A stretch of 64,000 bases of DNA from Mangifera indica (Eukaryota > Streptophyta > Magnoliopsida > Sapindales > Anacardiaceae), in NCBI RefSeq assembly GCF_011075055.1, contig NC_058149.1, positions 11,228,449-11,292,448 on the forward strand, in the 5' to 3' direction. How positions within the stretch are numbered: position 1 is the stretch's first letter; every line of letters begins with the position of its first letter. Both the position numbers and the translations under genes were made by a program. Positions 1-14,100 of the stretch are shown in pieces. The notes beneath the pieces are model-generated. The model was not told the DNA's origin and did not search any database. It saw only the letters and a list, made by a program, of their open reading frames with translations.

Positions 1-1211
1 AATTTTATTCATTTCAGGAAACATTGTTAGATCTCACATGTTTTCTTAATCGTGGTGGCTGCCTAAATGGGAAAATTGTGGGGTAGGAATTAGGAAGGGG
101 TCAAGTAATTTGTTAGAGAAAAATACTAGTGAAGCATTTAAAGCATTAATAATAATAATAATAAAAGTAGGTGAGTTGTCCAACACCTGTGTACATTGCA
201 TTTCATAGATAAGATTACTGGGAGAATTAAAATGGCAGCAGCTAACATAGCACGTGGTGGCAGTTTGGGTGCCCATCAGATACCCACAGCCTTTTCCCCA
301 ATCATCTTAGTCAGCCTTCTTATCCTAACCTCCCCTAATTTCGCCCTTAAACATCATCTCCATAGCCCATAAATATTCAATAATTCATAACTTAATTTTA
401 TACATTAAAATAAATCTATATAATATATATTATAAAGATCTGGGATTTTTTACGTAATAAAATTATATATAAAAACTTTTGAATATATAATTAAATACAT
501 AATAATATATCATCATATACTTAAATGATTTTAAATTAAAGATAAAATAATATTTAATTATATTATAACACATTATTTATATATTTAAAAGTATATACTC
601 TAAAATATGTATATAAAGTATTATTCTTCTCATGTAAGTTTTGAATCAAATGAGTAAACGACAAATAATGTTCATACGCATTAGTGAAAATGGGGACAAA
701 GAAATTCTTGGATTATATCATGTTAAGGGGAAGTTAAACAAGAATTATTGCAAGTATTATCCATGCCCACCACCGAAAATTGGTGTTTTTGGGCATAACT
801 TTTGCTTTGTATTTTTGGCCTTGAAATATGGAAATATGTAATTTTGTCATAGCTTTATGAGGCAAAGTTGCCAAAGATGGAGACCTGAGTTAAGCCAAAT
901 AAAAAGAAGTGACTCGGATATGGATGCCTTCAAAATTAGACCTTATCCTTTTTCCTTGTAGTATGGGAAAGGTAATAAGTTTAAACCATACACAGTTGAT
1001 AATTACAAATCTATGCATATTATATTTTATGTATAAACAAACATTATCCAATGTTTTCAGGCCACCGAGTACAATGTATTATGTCTGTGCATATATATTT
1101 ACATATATGCTCCCTCTTCAAAGACCATAGAAGAAAAAGTCTGCAAACTGAGATCTTGAAGAATCGAACCATTAATTCAACTTATGAAATTTTGTGAGGT
1201 GGGTTTCGATC
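1..1211. other. Upstream region of the OXS3-like gene
   Basis: No coding gene is supported here. About 400-640 is extremely AT-rich and resembles the central part of the AT-rich miniature element family seen best at 19870-20026, but its ends cannot be placed. A short AAT microsatellite lies near 147-163. The last 200-300 bases presumably hold the promoter and 5' leader of the gene starting at 1212; no confident TATA box was assigned. Confidence 0.5.
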
Positions 1212-1842
1212 ATGGATGGCAGCAACCAGATATTTGAACATCTGAGTTTGAAGAAAAAACCAGATGATAAGTGGGTGATTACAGAAGATGGTAAAGAAAA
1301 TTCTGAGTCAGTTTCATCTGTTGAATCCTTAGAAGATTCAACAAACTCTGCTTCTTCTTCATTGCATTCATCAGAGTTGATGGAGGATGCCTCTTCTTTG
1401 GGATCATGTACATCTTCTTCATCATCTTCAAATGGACCTTTGTATGAATTATCAGAGCTTGTTGCTCAACTCCCCATCAAGTAAGTAGAGATGAATGATG
1501 TATAACTTGTTCTTAAATAATTATAGTTTTATCGTCTAAAGCTTCTAAATTTTGTTATGCAGAAGGGGGCTTTCAAAGTTTTATGAGGGGAAGTCTCAAT
1601 CTTTTACATCTTTAGCAAGTGTGAAGAGCCTAGAAGATCTTGTGAAGAAGGGGGCTCCTTGTAGATTAAAAATGAAGTCATGCAAGAGCTATGCAGCTGG
1701 TTTAGATTGCCACAAGAAGCCATACAGTCCCAAGGCTACCATCTCAAAGAAGCCTTCGACTATCAGGGGATCCTTTTTATCATCGATAGGTAGAAATAAT
1801 TTGGTGAGTGCTTGCAGGCCGTCACTACGGAAGAACTTTTGA
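1212..1842 (+). CDS. OXIDATIVE STRESS 3-like protein
   Basis: Two exons (1212-1480 and 1563-1842) join across a GTAAGT...AG intron to give 182 aa. The first in-frame ATG at 1212 is used; an upstream GTG is ignored. A serine-rich acidic segment (about residues 33-74) precedes the family signature: GPLYELSEL at 75-83, then QLPIKRGLSKFY spanning the splice junction and [17 protein letters not shown] to about residue 116. The tail is basic. This block is the hallmark of the plant OXS3 family; Arabidopsis OXS3 is a nuclear protein linked to cadmium and oxidative stress tolerance. The intron position inside LPIK supports the model because the motif is only restored after splicing. The family is certain; the exact paralogue and any stress role here are inferred. 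Confidence 0.9.
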
Positions 1843-2087
1843 TATGGGCAAAACTAATATTGGAACTTTCATGAATATGTAGCAAACAAGCCTTATAATT
1901 TAGGTTTTTTTACCGGTTAAGCTTGAGAGTTGAGATGATGTTAATATGTCTTCCGGTTTGAGGCTTTATCTACATTTGTTCAGTAACTTGCTAACCTCTA
2001 TGTGATGAATTTCTTGTGAAAGAGATCATAAACTAGAATGGAAAGTTTGTATTATAAAGCGTTTGTTAGGAACCTAGACCTTCCATG

Positions 2088-2145
2088 CCTGAATTAAGAG
2101 CAACTCAATTTCTAGCAAACAAACAGACCAAAACCAAGCAACAAA
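2088..2145. repeat. Imperfect 57-bp direct repeat, copy 1
   Basis: The segment starting CTGAATTAAGAGCAACTCAA and ending AAAACCAAGCAACAAA matches 4410-4466 at roughly 85% identity by eye. The copies lie in the same orientation about 2.3 kb apart and enclose the gypsy relic. They are too long for a target-site duplication; origin unknown. Confidence 0.7.
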
Positions 2146-3798
2146 ACCCACACTCAAATCTGGAAAATCACAGCTTTTATACATGTTAGGGTAGTATGGA
2201 GTTAATCGACATTTATGTTATTTTGTAATCATTTCAATTTTAATTTCTTATAAGCAGATAAATGTCTTAAAAATGATTAAATCGCACTGAAAAATTTAGT
2301 GTATAAAAACTGATCATGAAAGTTCTATATTTATATTAGGTGATTCTTTTTAAATCCTTTGTAGTTTTGATGTTGTCATGACCAAAAGAACATATAATTG
2401 TAATAGATTATCATAGTGTTGAACTATCCCATTGAAAGATGATGACAAATCTTACGTGTTAAAGATGTTTGTTGTCAATTTAATGCAACAAATGAGTTCA
2501 CATTATATACGGGTTCACTAGATAGACCCACTAAGAAGATTTTATATGGATGGTTACTTTAGTATTTATGAAATATATCTTTTTAATGAATATAGGTATA
2601 TGCGTTCCTAAACTTGAAAGAGACCAAACCATTTTATATAAAAGTCGATATGGTTTGACATTAGTCAAATGCAATCCTTATAAAGGGTTGCAAAAAATAT
2701 GATAATTGACCGTTTCGAGATAGATACAAAAGTTATGATGAATTAATAGAAGATTTATCACTCTCAAACACAAGAGCTAATATCTCAAATAGACCCATTA
2801 ACAGATAATAACAACTACAAAAACCTAAATTTGTGGTTATAGTGAAATTGAGTTACTACTTAATCTAATATCGTTTGATCATTAACAAAAGTTAGTTAAT
2901 GTATATCGAAGATTCCCTAAGGGAGACATTTACTCTAGATTTTAATCTTAAAAGAGATATCATATGATAAAAAAATCAAATTATGCGAGTAATCGTATCA
3001 TTGACAGGTTAAGAAGTCAATCGCAAACAATTCATTAGTTAGGTAGTTATGATGTCTTGGTAGAAGTCAATTTTGGTCTATTTTCGAAAGGTTACTAAGT
3101 TAAGAGGTTGACAAGAATTCAATCACTACCAACGTAATGAAGAGCATATAAGTTATGCATAAAAGAAGTTGATCAAACTCTAAAAGTATAAGATTATCCA
3201 AGTTTAACCCAATCTAGATTCGAGTTTCAAGTCTAAGAAGGTATTTGGGCTCGAAATATAATTTATTGTACCTAGGGATCAAAGTGTAATAATCCTAAGG
3301 TGTTTGTTTGTGTATAAAATTAAATAATATTAGGTTTATCAATTAGATCAAGATAAACCCAAAAAAGATTTCTTTTGACCTATGTACAGTTGTGCAAGCA
3401 TCATGCACATGCATACATGGTGTTTGGATAAAGAGAATCCAATATCCTTATCTACCCCAAAATTCGAAGAAATTACGGATTGTACGGGATTAGATAAAGT
3501 AATGTATGTTTGTACATTATCAATGTACAACCGTAAATGGTGTCTGTATAAACAGTTGTGAATTTCACAGTTTCACCTCTTCCACTCTTCACATACATAT
3601 ACATACGCCATTGACTATGCCATTTGAAATTGTCAAGAAGTTGGGTCCAAATGTCTAAACCATTGACTTGCCCCCAAACTATGGTTTTAGTTCAATCTTC
3701 AATATCTCTAATTTGATAGATTTTAATGGGAATATGGATTAAAATACATTGCCAAAAGATCTTTCAAAGATGCCATTATTTGTGTCCCTTCGAGCACT

Positions 3799-4029
3799 AG
3801 AACTCGCAATAAGGTTGCATCAATTCTCAATCATTAGTTTGTCACAACACATCGAGGAGGTTATTACAAATCCTTGGTAAGATGGAAGAATCGTCTGAAC
3901 TCCAATTCTACATGGTTACAAATAGCACAGCTACAATGTTCGCATCCAAATTTATTCGCTTCATACGTTGCTCAAGACTTGCCACCAAAGTCAAGTTCTT
4001 TAGGAGGGCGACAGTTGATGCAAAAATTA
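3799..4029 (+). mobile_element. Broken Ty3/gypsy chromodomain relic
   Basis: Forward translation from 3799 resembles the C-terminal integrase chromodomain of plant Ty3/gypsy elements: a histidine-rich start, then RGGYYKSLVRWK, then STWLQ and HPNLF. An in-frame TAG lies just before the GGYYK block, so the copy cannot be translated. No LTRs, reverse transcriptase or integrase core were recognised nearby, so only a fragment survives. Assignment rests on motif spacing alone. Confidence 0.55.
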
Positions 4030-4409
4030 TGTCTTAGATGATGTTAGAGGACTTGATATGTGGTTGTATAAAGAATATCTTGCTGCTAGAGTACTTCTCA
4101 CGTAGTTGAAATTATATCCTAGTAAGAGTTTATGATCATTTTAACTTAATTTGAACATTTCACATAATTCACTCCTAAATTGGTTGCCTAAATCTCTACA
4201 ATTCAGTTGCAATTTCTTTTATTATTCAATATAGAGAGATTCTATTTGAACAACCATTGTCTTTCAGTGTGAGATTGTGAAGCGTTACATCAACTTTTCT
4301 TTCTCTTTAATCTTTAAACCATGCACACAAGAAATTTTCTCCTCTTCAGTAATTTTGCTTACATAAAAGTATCCCATTGGCAAGGATCCTCCAGATCGAA
4401 CACTGACAG

Positions 4410-4466
4410 CTGAATTAACAGCAACGCAATTTCTATCGAACAAAAAGGCCAAAACCAAGCAACAAA
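4410..4466. repeat. Imperfect 57-bp direct repeat, copy 2
   Basis: Partner of the repeat at 2088-2145 in the same orientation. It differs by scattered substitutions and shares the terminal AAAACCAAGCAACAAA. Similarity stops abruptly on the right side. Confidence 0.7.
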
Positions 4467-5196
4467 GGAGGAGTTATCTACAGTAGATATCCTGGATAAT
4501 TGCAATCAAAATACCTTTTCTATACCCTGATACTTAGCCTAGGTCAAAATTCAAACACCAAACAGAAAGTAGCAACCACACAAGTGAAGGTAGCTTTGAA
4601 TCCAACAAAAAGTCCTGCAAATCCACCCGCCATACCTGATTCTGTGTTTCACTTACAGAGATACTGCAAATACAATACCAAATATAAGTGTTAAAACACT
4701 CCCTGGCTGCTTCTTGTTATCTAATCGTTTGCCTTGTAAGAAACAGCTCGGCTGATTCTATGAGAGATTCAACAAAGGATTAGCTGGAAAGGCTATATTT
4801 GATTTCAATACAGATGCAAACTTATTTACACTGATCTGAATTCTAATTACAAGAAGTTGAAAATAGGGACTAGGAGGATATATGGTATTATACAATTACA
4901 AAAAATCTGCGGTTGATTCAGATATGGTGGACGATTATTTGAAAGTGAGCTCCGTGGGCACTCATGCATACAAATCTGTATGTGACTCAATGCAACTTCG
5001 GTATGTTAAGTATGCAGGTAGACCTTTGAAACCAGCTTCACCATTAAAAAACACATTCAAAATCTGACTTATAGTAATTGCTTGGACAAATTTTCCAACA
5101 AAAATTTGCCAAAAGTGCTATTCTGAATACATTCTCTAAATGAAGCGAATAACTTACAACCCTTCATAATGGGCTATGCATTTGAACAGTAAAATG

Positions 5197-8100
5197 TCAT
5201 ATCTTGTAAACGGGCACAATCCCAAGAAGATAAAAGCATTTCCTCATAACTGTTGCTGTTGCTTCACAAAGTAAAAGTCTGCTTGTTTCCTCAGCTGACC
5301 CAACAACCTACATGCCATTTTTCAATAATAAAATGAAGTTATGTAATATGAAATTTAATAAGTCATCTATACAATATTTATGCAAATTTCAAGTGTATCT
5401 TCATCTTGCAGGACAATAAAATTTCATTGCAAAGTGACCTCTTTGCTTGGTTAATATGGTTAACAAAGGTGGCTAAATCATACTTGGTTGCTGTCTTCCT
5501 ATTCAACTGGATGGATGAACTAGCCAGTGAGCTACTTCCCTACCTCACCTCATGTGAGAAAAATGATGAAATCAAATACAAAATATCTACCACCATATAG
5601 AGTCTTGTTCATACCTGACAATTGGAATAAAATTTTGTGAAGTATTCAGATAAATTGTAAAGATATTCACACAAGACGTTCGGCAGAAGATTAGAGCAGG
5701 CCTCCTCAACAACCTGAAACATGAAGGAAATCACATCAATCATAAGTAAAATTTCTAATGATAAGCAAATAAAATACCATCCCAACTAAGGTCAAGAAAT
5801 GTAAAGGAAAAACGTCTACCTCAGAAAATTGTAGCAAATGAAGTCCCAACGCACGCTCATCCGCATGATTCAACACTAATGATCCCATCTGTGAATCAAA
5901 TATTTGAATTTTTAGAACAAAGCATAGCAAAGGCCACACCTCTACACAATAAGATGCTAATTTGCTTAGCAACACAACAGTGATATACTGACTCCCTGAT
6001 TTGTGATCCAACTACAGAATATTCCTGTAAATTATGATGAACAGGCTGTAATTTCAACTCCAGCAACCTCCATATTCTGGAAAGATAAGTATTAAAAACT
6101 TCAAAATATTTGACAATTTGAAACCTCGAGCTTTAAGGGGGGTAATATATATGCCAGGCTTATTTAGGTTTTAGGGTGTAAGCACATCGATCCATTAGCT
6201 AGATTAAAGTATAATACTAAGCCATAGATTAAACTTCAACATAGATTCATTTAGAAACCATCTGAATATAAGAAAAGCAGCTAATGTATGGGCACCAGCT
6301 AATTCAACTGCTTAAGCATCCACACCAACCCAACTTAGTGTTGGATTCAAATAATGGGGTGGGGTAGATGAAATCGTATTTGGGGTGGATTGCCTCAAAC
6401 CCAAATATTGCCACTTACTTAGGTTAGGATACATGCAAAAAATAAAAGTGAGAAATTAAAAACACTGCTACAACAAGGAATTAAGCATTGTGTTTGCTTT
6501 CAATAGAAAACTTACCTTCTTCAACTCTTCAATATCTTTGCCAGATTTCCTGATGATGGAACAAATCCGTGCATGAGCATACAGCAAATAAACAGCAGTA
6601 TTTCCCTGTTCATATAAAATTTAGAATGTAAGAAAAATTAACCATAGGAGTAGTGATAATCACAGATTAAGAATAATGAAAGTGGGTGTGGCTGTTCATT
6701 AATTGTAGACACCAACTCCGATTAGAATACTGCACTGGTGACATGTAAACCAAAAGCAAAGGAAAACAGGAAGAATACACAGAAAAGATTTCAATAAAAT
6801 GATATTTAGAACTAATCAAACTAAACATCAGTAAATAGTAGGGATGTACCTTATCATTAAGCATCTGATCAAAATTAAATGTATAATTGGTCAATCTGTT
6901 GTTCTTCAGGTCAGCGTACCTGCCAAGACACATGTAAACATATATTACATATCATAAAGGGAACTAACAACCAAATAAAAAGCCATGGTCATTACAAGGT
7001 GACAATAATGTAAGTCGTTTGAGATCCAATTCACATGCTATTCATCATTTATTTAATCCACAAACTTTACATGGTTTATAAGATCCAGCACAATGTTGCA
7101 TGGACGAAAATACCTCACTGCATATATTTGATAGAATATGTACAGTCAACAATCATGGAAATGATAAATTTCATTGATTACCATAGTAATTAAATAATTT
7201 TAAAAAGCATATTTCTAAAGAAAAAAAAAACCTCCCAAAAAGTCTACTTTGACATGTTCTTAATGCAACTACCCCACTTTGATAAGCCTCCCTTCGCAAA
7301 CCCAGAATGCCATCCTTTTCTCATATAAGGTGAAAAGATATTTGGTCCAAGAGCAATGGCCTAAGTGCAACAAATTATTAATACATCATAAGTAAACTGA
7401 AAAGGGTGTTTATTAGTAAAATCTGGCAGTTGGCAGAAGGAATTGACCATGAAAAATTGATTAATTGAATGAGACTGGTAGGCAATAATATATCTAGAAA
7501 ATGGAGTCAACAGAAAAACGATTCCAAAGATCCACAGAACCATTTTCAAAAATTTGAGAATATAATGGTTGTCAATATATACTGGAGTCATAACAATGTT
7601 TCATCAACATAGCGAATGAAGTATCTCCTTTTTATTTTTTTGTTTCTTTCTTTTCTTGAGTGCATGCAGCCTGTTTAGCAAGCTACAATCAATGATTCTG
7701 GCGATTCAAACTGTTGCCAAGGAAGGCTTATAAGATTATAAAAGCTTACTTAACAGCACCATAACCAACTGCCTCAGCAGTTTGCTCCAGCTCATCCGCA
7801 GTCCATTCTTCAGCCTTACCTAGTCAGGGATAGATGAAATATAATCACACTTGTGAAAATGAAAGGTAACTCACAGAAGCACATGAAATTCACAGGTAAC
7901 TTACAGGAACAAAAACTAAATAAGCACACAAAATCAGACTATGCATACAGTGAGATGGGGCACATTTCTAGTGATTTAAAAAAGAAAATAGATCACTGAA
8001 TATTATACCACGCTCAATTAGTGTTGCTTTACTGCGACTCTTGGCTTCATCAAGTAAATCAACTAACCGAACTACTTCACTGCTACGAGTCCGAAAACGC

Positions 8101-11100
8101 TTGCCATCTTCTCCAAGAACAAGGCCAAAACCCACATGGCTAGCTTTAGGATAAGTACTACCATCAGATGGAAGCCAACCAGCACGTTTGGCAGCCTGAA
8201 TATAAAATCATAAGCATGTATTACCTTCTGATTCCGTTATAGAATACCATTTGCACATCTCCACAATTGGTACAAGGAAATGATTCTCACTTTGTAATTT
8301 AACTGACTTAAGGGAATTAGCACTAAAATGTCATTACTGGTCAAATAACAGGGGAAAAAGGAGAGTTTTGACAATACGCATGAAAAACCACATAAAAAGA
8401 AAACAGGGCATGGCTTTTGATACATACGCTGAACACCATATCAAAATGTTGCTGCTGACCAACATCAGTAACATAAATAATCCATTCAGCCTTCTCTTCA
8501 TTAAGACGATACCTGCACAATTTAAGCAGTGCGGTAAATAACACTAAGTTAACTATTTACCACTTCTATACCACAGAGAAATGTAATCAAGTGAATGTTG
8601 ATTAACATAATGTAGTTGAGTAACTCACAACAGCATATTTCAAAAAATGAACAGGTTAAAAACCTCAAAAAAAAAGCATTTAGATGTTTTCGAGAATGCA
8701 AAAGAAAACAGGTAACAACTCAGTGGAAACTGTATGACATGATCCTGAGAGATATCCACAACACACCACTGAATGACAAATTCGTAGCATGGCACTAACT
8801 GACAGCAAAAATAGCAACTCCAAACAGTTCAACACAAACTGTCAAACTCTGCATGCTATGCTGTATAAAAAATTAGCAAGATACCAAAATAAGGCAATTG
8901 AATTCACTAATCCATATATCATATTAAATTTCCATGAAACTTATCTAAATTTTGCAAGCCCAAGACTCCATGTAACTCCAACAGAGAATTAAAAAGGGAA
9001 GATTCTGATATTTGATATTTACGTTTACAATCATCAATAAACTAACCTCTCTAGTTCTAAATTTTGATTGCTACCCAAAAAAGAAAGGCAACAGGTCCAA
9101 TTATTGATATATAATAAGTGCAACAAGTTTGCAGAGTGCTATTAGTTGTGTTACGAGCATAAATTTGTGAAAATTGTATAAGACACTGGCATAACCCACT
9201 CTATTTCAGTCTTTCTCGACTACGTAAGACATTTATCAGCATTTCTGGCTGACTTAGCAATTAAAACACAACAAAAATCTAGGAAATGCACAAACAAACA
9301 AAAGAAAAGTTAAGAATCTCAAGATCTCCAATCCATTGGCTCCAAAATTTTATTTTCAAAATGTAATAGAAGAAGAATAGAACAAAAGACTAACCAGAGT
9401 GCAGCTAGATCTGTTGAAGCATAGTTGAAACCACCATCACTCTTAACAACAATGAGAGGTATGTTAACCCCTTCAATAAAGATCACACGAGCACCCTGAC
9501 TTTCTTCAACTAACCCTAGCTTCGTCAATGCCTCAATCACCCCAGGAATATACGGATTATAAAAACTTTCCCCCTGTCAACAAAGAAAAACAATGTAATG
9601 CATTCTGAATTTTCCCAAATCTTTTGTATTAACTATATCAGCTAAAAACTTGAATAGACCTATGCAGTAAATCAATCTGGAAAAAGAGCTCAGATTGTTT
9701 GTACACAACTATAATTCAAAATATTCCAAATCTCTCTGTTTTTGTTTCAAGTCATGAAAAGCACAACTCAACATCATCATATACAACAAAATCTTGTAAA
9801 ATAAAATTCCAAAAATCAAAAGGTAATCTTTCACTGCAATGGTATAGCTGGAGTTGAATTTATTATAACAATGTTCTTCAAAACCTTTCTCTACATCAGA
9901 ACATTACTATATGTGTAACTTAATGTCATTCTTTAGTTACCTCTTCCAAAGGTCACTAAGACATAATGTTACTACAGCCACACTCATTAACTTGACAATG
10001 TTGCAGATTTACATATTATTGCCACTAACAGCTTCAAGGCACACACTAATTTCCCTAAAACTAATTTGGTAGCAGAGCTTATATGAAAGAATCACAGAAT
10101 ATAACTCATGCTAGGAGGATTTAAGAAATTCAACTCATTTAACAAAAGTGGCATGCCAGAATATTAAGTAAAGCAGGTTTCCAGCTACAATTGTCATGCT
10201 TATACAAAACTAAATGGCACAAACAAAATATTTTATTTATAAATGCACGAGTTTCTAGGGAACCCATTAGTGGCCATGAAAAGTTAGCATGGTGCACAAC
10301 CAGAGAGTGTTAAATAAAGATAATTTTTTACCTTCTCCTCTAGCTGAACTCTAAGCCGTTGATAGACCTTATCAAACTCTCTTCGACTGATCTCACATAT
10401 CTGTGCCCAAGCCTGGTAATACTTGGGTTCCCCGCCCTGTAATGATTTTGGTATAACAAGAATACATAGGGAAGTTTACACATGAAAAATTAGAAATCTC
10501 ACAGATCATTTAAAGATCTTTCAGTGTAAACAGTTTACCTGGAGCCGAACCACAGCCTTTTGCGCTCTCTCCTTAAAAGCAGGATCAGAGTCAAATCGCT
10601 GTTTGGATGCCTTGTAGAATGCCTAATAGAACACCATGCAAGTTAGATTTGTAATAAACCATGCAGAATGGAAACGGAAATGTGGAAACAGAAACACTAA
10701 AACGTATTTTCTCAAAAACATAGGAGCGGAAACATGGGGAAATGTATAAATATGAAAAATATAGAGGTCCTTTTATAAATATCAAATTTCATAAAAAAAA
10801 TACATGTATTTCTTAAAAAAAATACAACAACTTTTTAGAAACAATAAAGTATGCACTCAATTAACTTAATCTGTCAATCGACAACTAAATAAAATAGTGT
10901 ATATCAAATCTAATTAAGTTGATTTTTTGAGTGTTTACTGATTGTGTGAGAACCTAGAGAGGAAGAGGAGATAAGTTTTAACACACCAAAGAAGAAAGAA
11001 GCTTCAGATGTCAGAGAGAAAAGGAAAGGAAATCAAAGTTAGTGTTCAAAATTGTGAAAGAAAGTGAAATATGAAATCAATTAAAAAATAAGTAAAATAT

Positions 11101-14100
11101 TTTTTTTCCTAAAATGTTTTTCAAATTTTTTTTATAATTCTGAAACGCTCCCAAAAAGTTTTGTACCAGTTTTGGGGCGTTTTGGAAACACAAAAGTGTT
11201 AATAACCATCATATTAAACTTTGCATCTTTAGCACCAAGAAAATAACTAATCTGAAATATTGATTCATCATTTCCACATGCATAACAGTTTCCAACAAAG
11301 TTAAGGACAACAATAAACATACACCATGAAAGATTCCTAAACAATTTTTTATACATTTTATCAGGAGCTGATGGCTTAATTAGACGTTACATTTTATAGC
11401 TTCCTCGTTAATATATGAATACTCTTCCGGCGAAAGGACTATTTCCCACCCAAAGTATGCTTTTTTTTCCAAATTCCCTCTGTTAATTTTGAAAATCCCA
11501 TTTACCTACCCATGGGCTGTTAAAAAGAACGATTTCAAGAACAAAATCGTCATTTTATCTGTAATATTAAAAATAAACTTAAATTTTATTTTATTTTTCC
11601 CCCTAAACCCTAAAAACTAATAATTTTCCCAACCAAAGTTTTAAAAAACAACATTTTCCCCCCTAGGGTTTCCAAATTTTTGATTGAATTTTCCGACAAC
11701 GACTGACGATCTCCAGGTGACGTCTCTTCCTCCCCGGCGTCTCCTCTTTCCGACCGTGCGACGTCTCCCCCTCCTCGGCCTCTTAGTCAAAGACAAAGAC
11801 GAGTCGCCTTCGTTCTTCGTCTTCGTCGACGACAACATCACACGCCATCAAAAGATATATAGCCGGAAGGAGGGGCCGTTGGAGAGAGAGAGTAGGTGCT
11901 TGGAGATCGCCGAAAAAATTAGATCTAAAAGTTTGAAAACCTTAGGAGGGAAATGCAGTTTTTTAAAACTGGGGTTGGGGAAAAATTGTTAGTTTTTAGA
12001 GTTGTGGGGGGAGGGGGGGGGTTGGGAATGATGTAACTAACGGACTCAATTAATTTTAACGGTCATGGGTGGGTAAATAGGATTTTCAAAGTTAATAGGA
12101 GGGAATTTAGAAAAAAAAAACATACTTTGGGTGGGAAATAGTCCTTTGGCCTACTCTTTAACTGAAACTTAGTAGAGCCAATGTCTTCTGTTGCACACAA
12201 AAAACAGTTTCTTTGATGTACAAAATGATTTTTTCCCCTTTTTGTTTACCCTTTTTATTACAGGAACTTTATAGGATGAAGTTGCACCAATTATTGCAAT
12301 GCAAAGTGCTATATATGGTCAGTTTCTATAAACTTTAGACTTCAGCATTCCAAGATTATTAATATATTTCACTCACCTGTAAATCTCCAATGGCAGTTTC
12401 ATTAACATCTTCAAAATTTGGAAACTTCTCGAAGAGATATTCAATCAGCATACCAAACTGCAAAACAAGTTTGAAATCTTTAAGCTGGATGGAATGATGA
12501 AGTGAAATGAAGGTTGGAGGATCAACAGAATCAATAATACACTAAAGAGATAAGCTAACCCATATCAGTAATCTAAAATTAATGTTGATGATTTAAGCCT
12601 TTAAAAGACACGAGAAGCATCCACACAGAGGACACATATTTTCAGAAACCAAATATACCTGTGTACCCCAGTCACCAACATGATTCCGCCTAAGAACTTC
12701 AACATTGGAAAATTCAAGCATTCGGGCTAGTGAGTCACCGATAATAGTAGATCTCAAATGACCAACGTGCATTTCTTTTGCAATATTAGGTGAGGAAAAG
12801 TCGACCACGGCCTTTTTTACATGAAGCCTTGGTGCCCATGTTTCAATACCATCAATTAGCATCTTCTGAATAGTCTGCAATAGCAATCAACAAATAAGCA
12901 ATCTTGCAAAACTATTGCAACTATTATAAAACAGGGGAAATAAGATGAAACAAAATTACAGATTTTAATTAGAAAAAAGACAAGCAGACACCTTAGCTAT
13001 CCAATTCTTTGCTAACACAACATTCACAAATCCAGGTCCTGCCACAGAGCAAGATTCTATCATTTCAGACAGAGGAAGATTTTTCATGATGGCCTAACCA
13101 AGAGAAAAGATCGTAAACAATTATTTGATGCAATCAAATAAGTCCAAAAGCAAAGTCATCCACAATCAAAGTAGAAGGTAGAAATATACAGAATGACAAT
13201 ACAAATACCTGTCCAACTGATGGGGGACCCCTAAACTCAGTACCCTTTCCTTTGATTTTGGACCATAGACCCATGGCATTATTGCTGCAGCAAATTTAAA
13301 TAAATTCATACAGAAGGGATATACAAACATGAACTTAAAAACTAACTATAGGCCTAGTTTATATATCACTTCTAAAGAAAACTCTCATTAACTATTTCTA
13401 ATAAATATTTTCAGGGTACAAGCACAGTATCATACCATTGGTAATCACCGAATTTAGCAGTGCAGGCAGCAACTAATGGTTCTACATCTGGCTCATTAGG
13501 TACCGTTATTTTAAGTGATTCCTCAAACAGTTTAGCTAATTGTCGCTTTACATTGCCCACATTTGCTTCTTCCTGCATGACAACAAGCGACCAGTTTCAA
13601 ATTTCAGGACAATTCAGTTGCAACAGACATGAACCTCCCAGGTACACATGATAAAAATAAATAAATAAATCAGCTAACCTTAGCCATGCTTGCTACTGTA
13701 CGAGTCTTTGTTGCCAACGCAAGCCTTCTAGATGTTGCCCTCAAAAGGTCTATCTAGTTTCGCAATTAAAACATAAAATTACTCCCAATAATACAATAAT
13801 ATACCGGATAGAAAAAATATATATAGAACAGAAGACCCGCCCGAACAACCAATGAATCAATTAAGGCTTATCTTCGAATTTTCAACTTTCTTTATGAAGA
13901 AACGAAGCAGAAAATTCCATCGAATTTAGATTCTATTTTCCTAAAAAACAAAAGAATACCCAGCAAACAACGAGAAAACTAAATAAATGATTAATTCTAA
14001 TAGAGAAGAAAGAAAAATAAACTAACATGCAATTAGTCCTAGATAAGTATAGAGCAGAAAATAAAATGAATTTCAGATCATGTGAGAACAAGCAAGAGTT

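Larger units (their letters stand above)
1843..5196. other. Intergenic region with retrotransposon debris
   Basis: This 3.3-kb gap separates the 3' ends of two convergent genes. The left edge holds the OXS3-like 3' untranslated region, and the right edge (about 4800-5196) that of the arginyl-tRNA synthetase. Between them lie an imperfect 57-bp direct repeat and a broken gypsy chromodomain. The rest (about 2150-3780) is AT-rich with no supported coding sequence. Confidence 0.6.

Noticed and set aside
11684..11992. 102-codon forward frame in the GC-richer core of the ArgRS intron element
   Set aside because: It lies wholly inside a transposon with overlapping frames on both strands; no family recognised and no start context.
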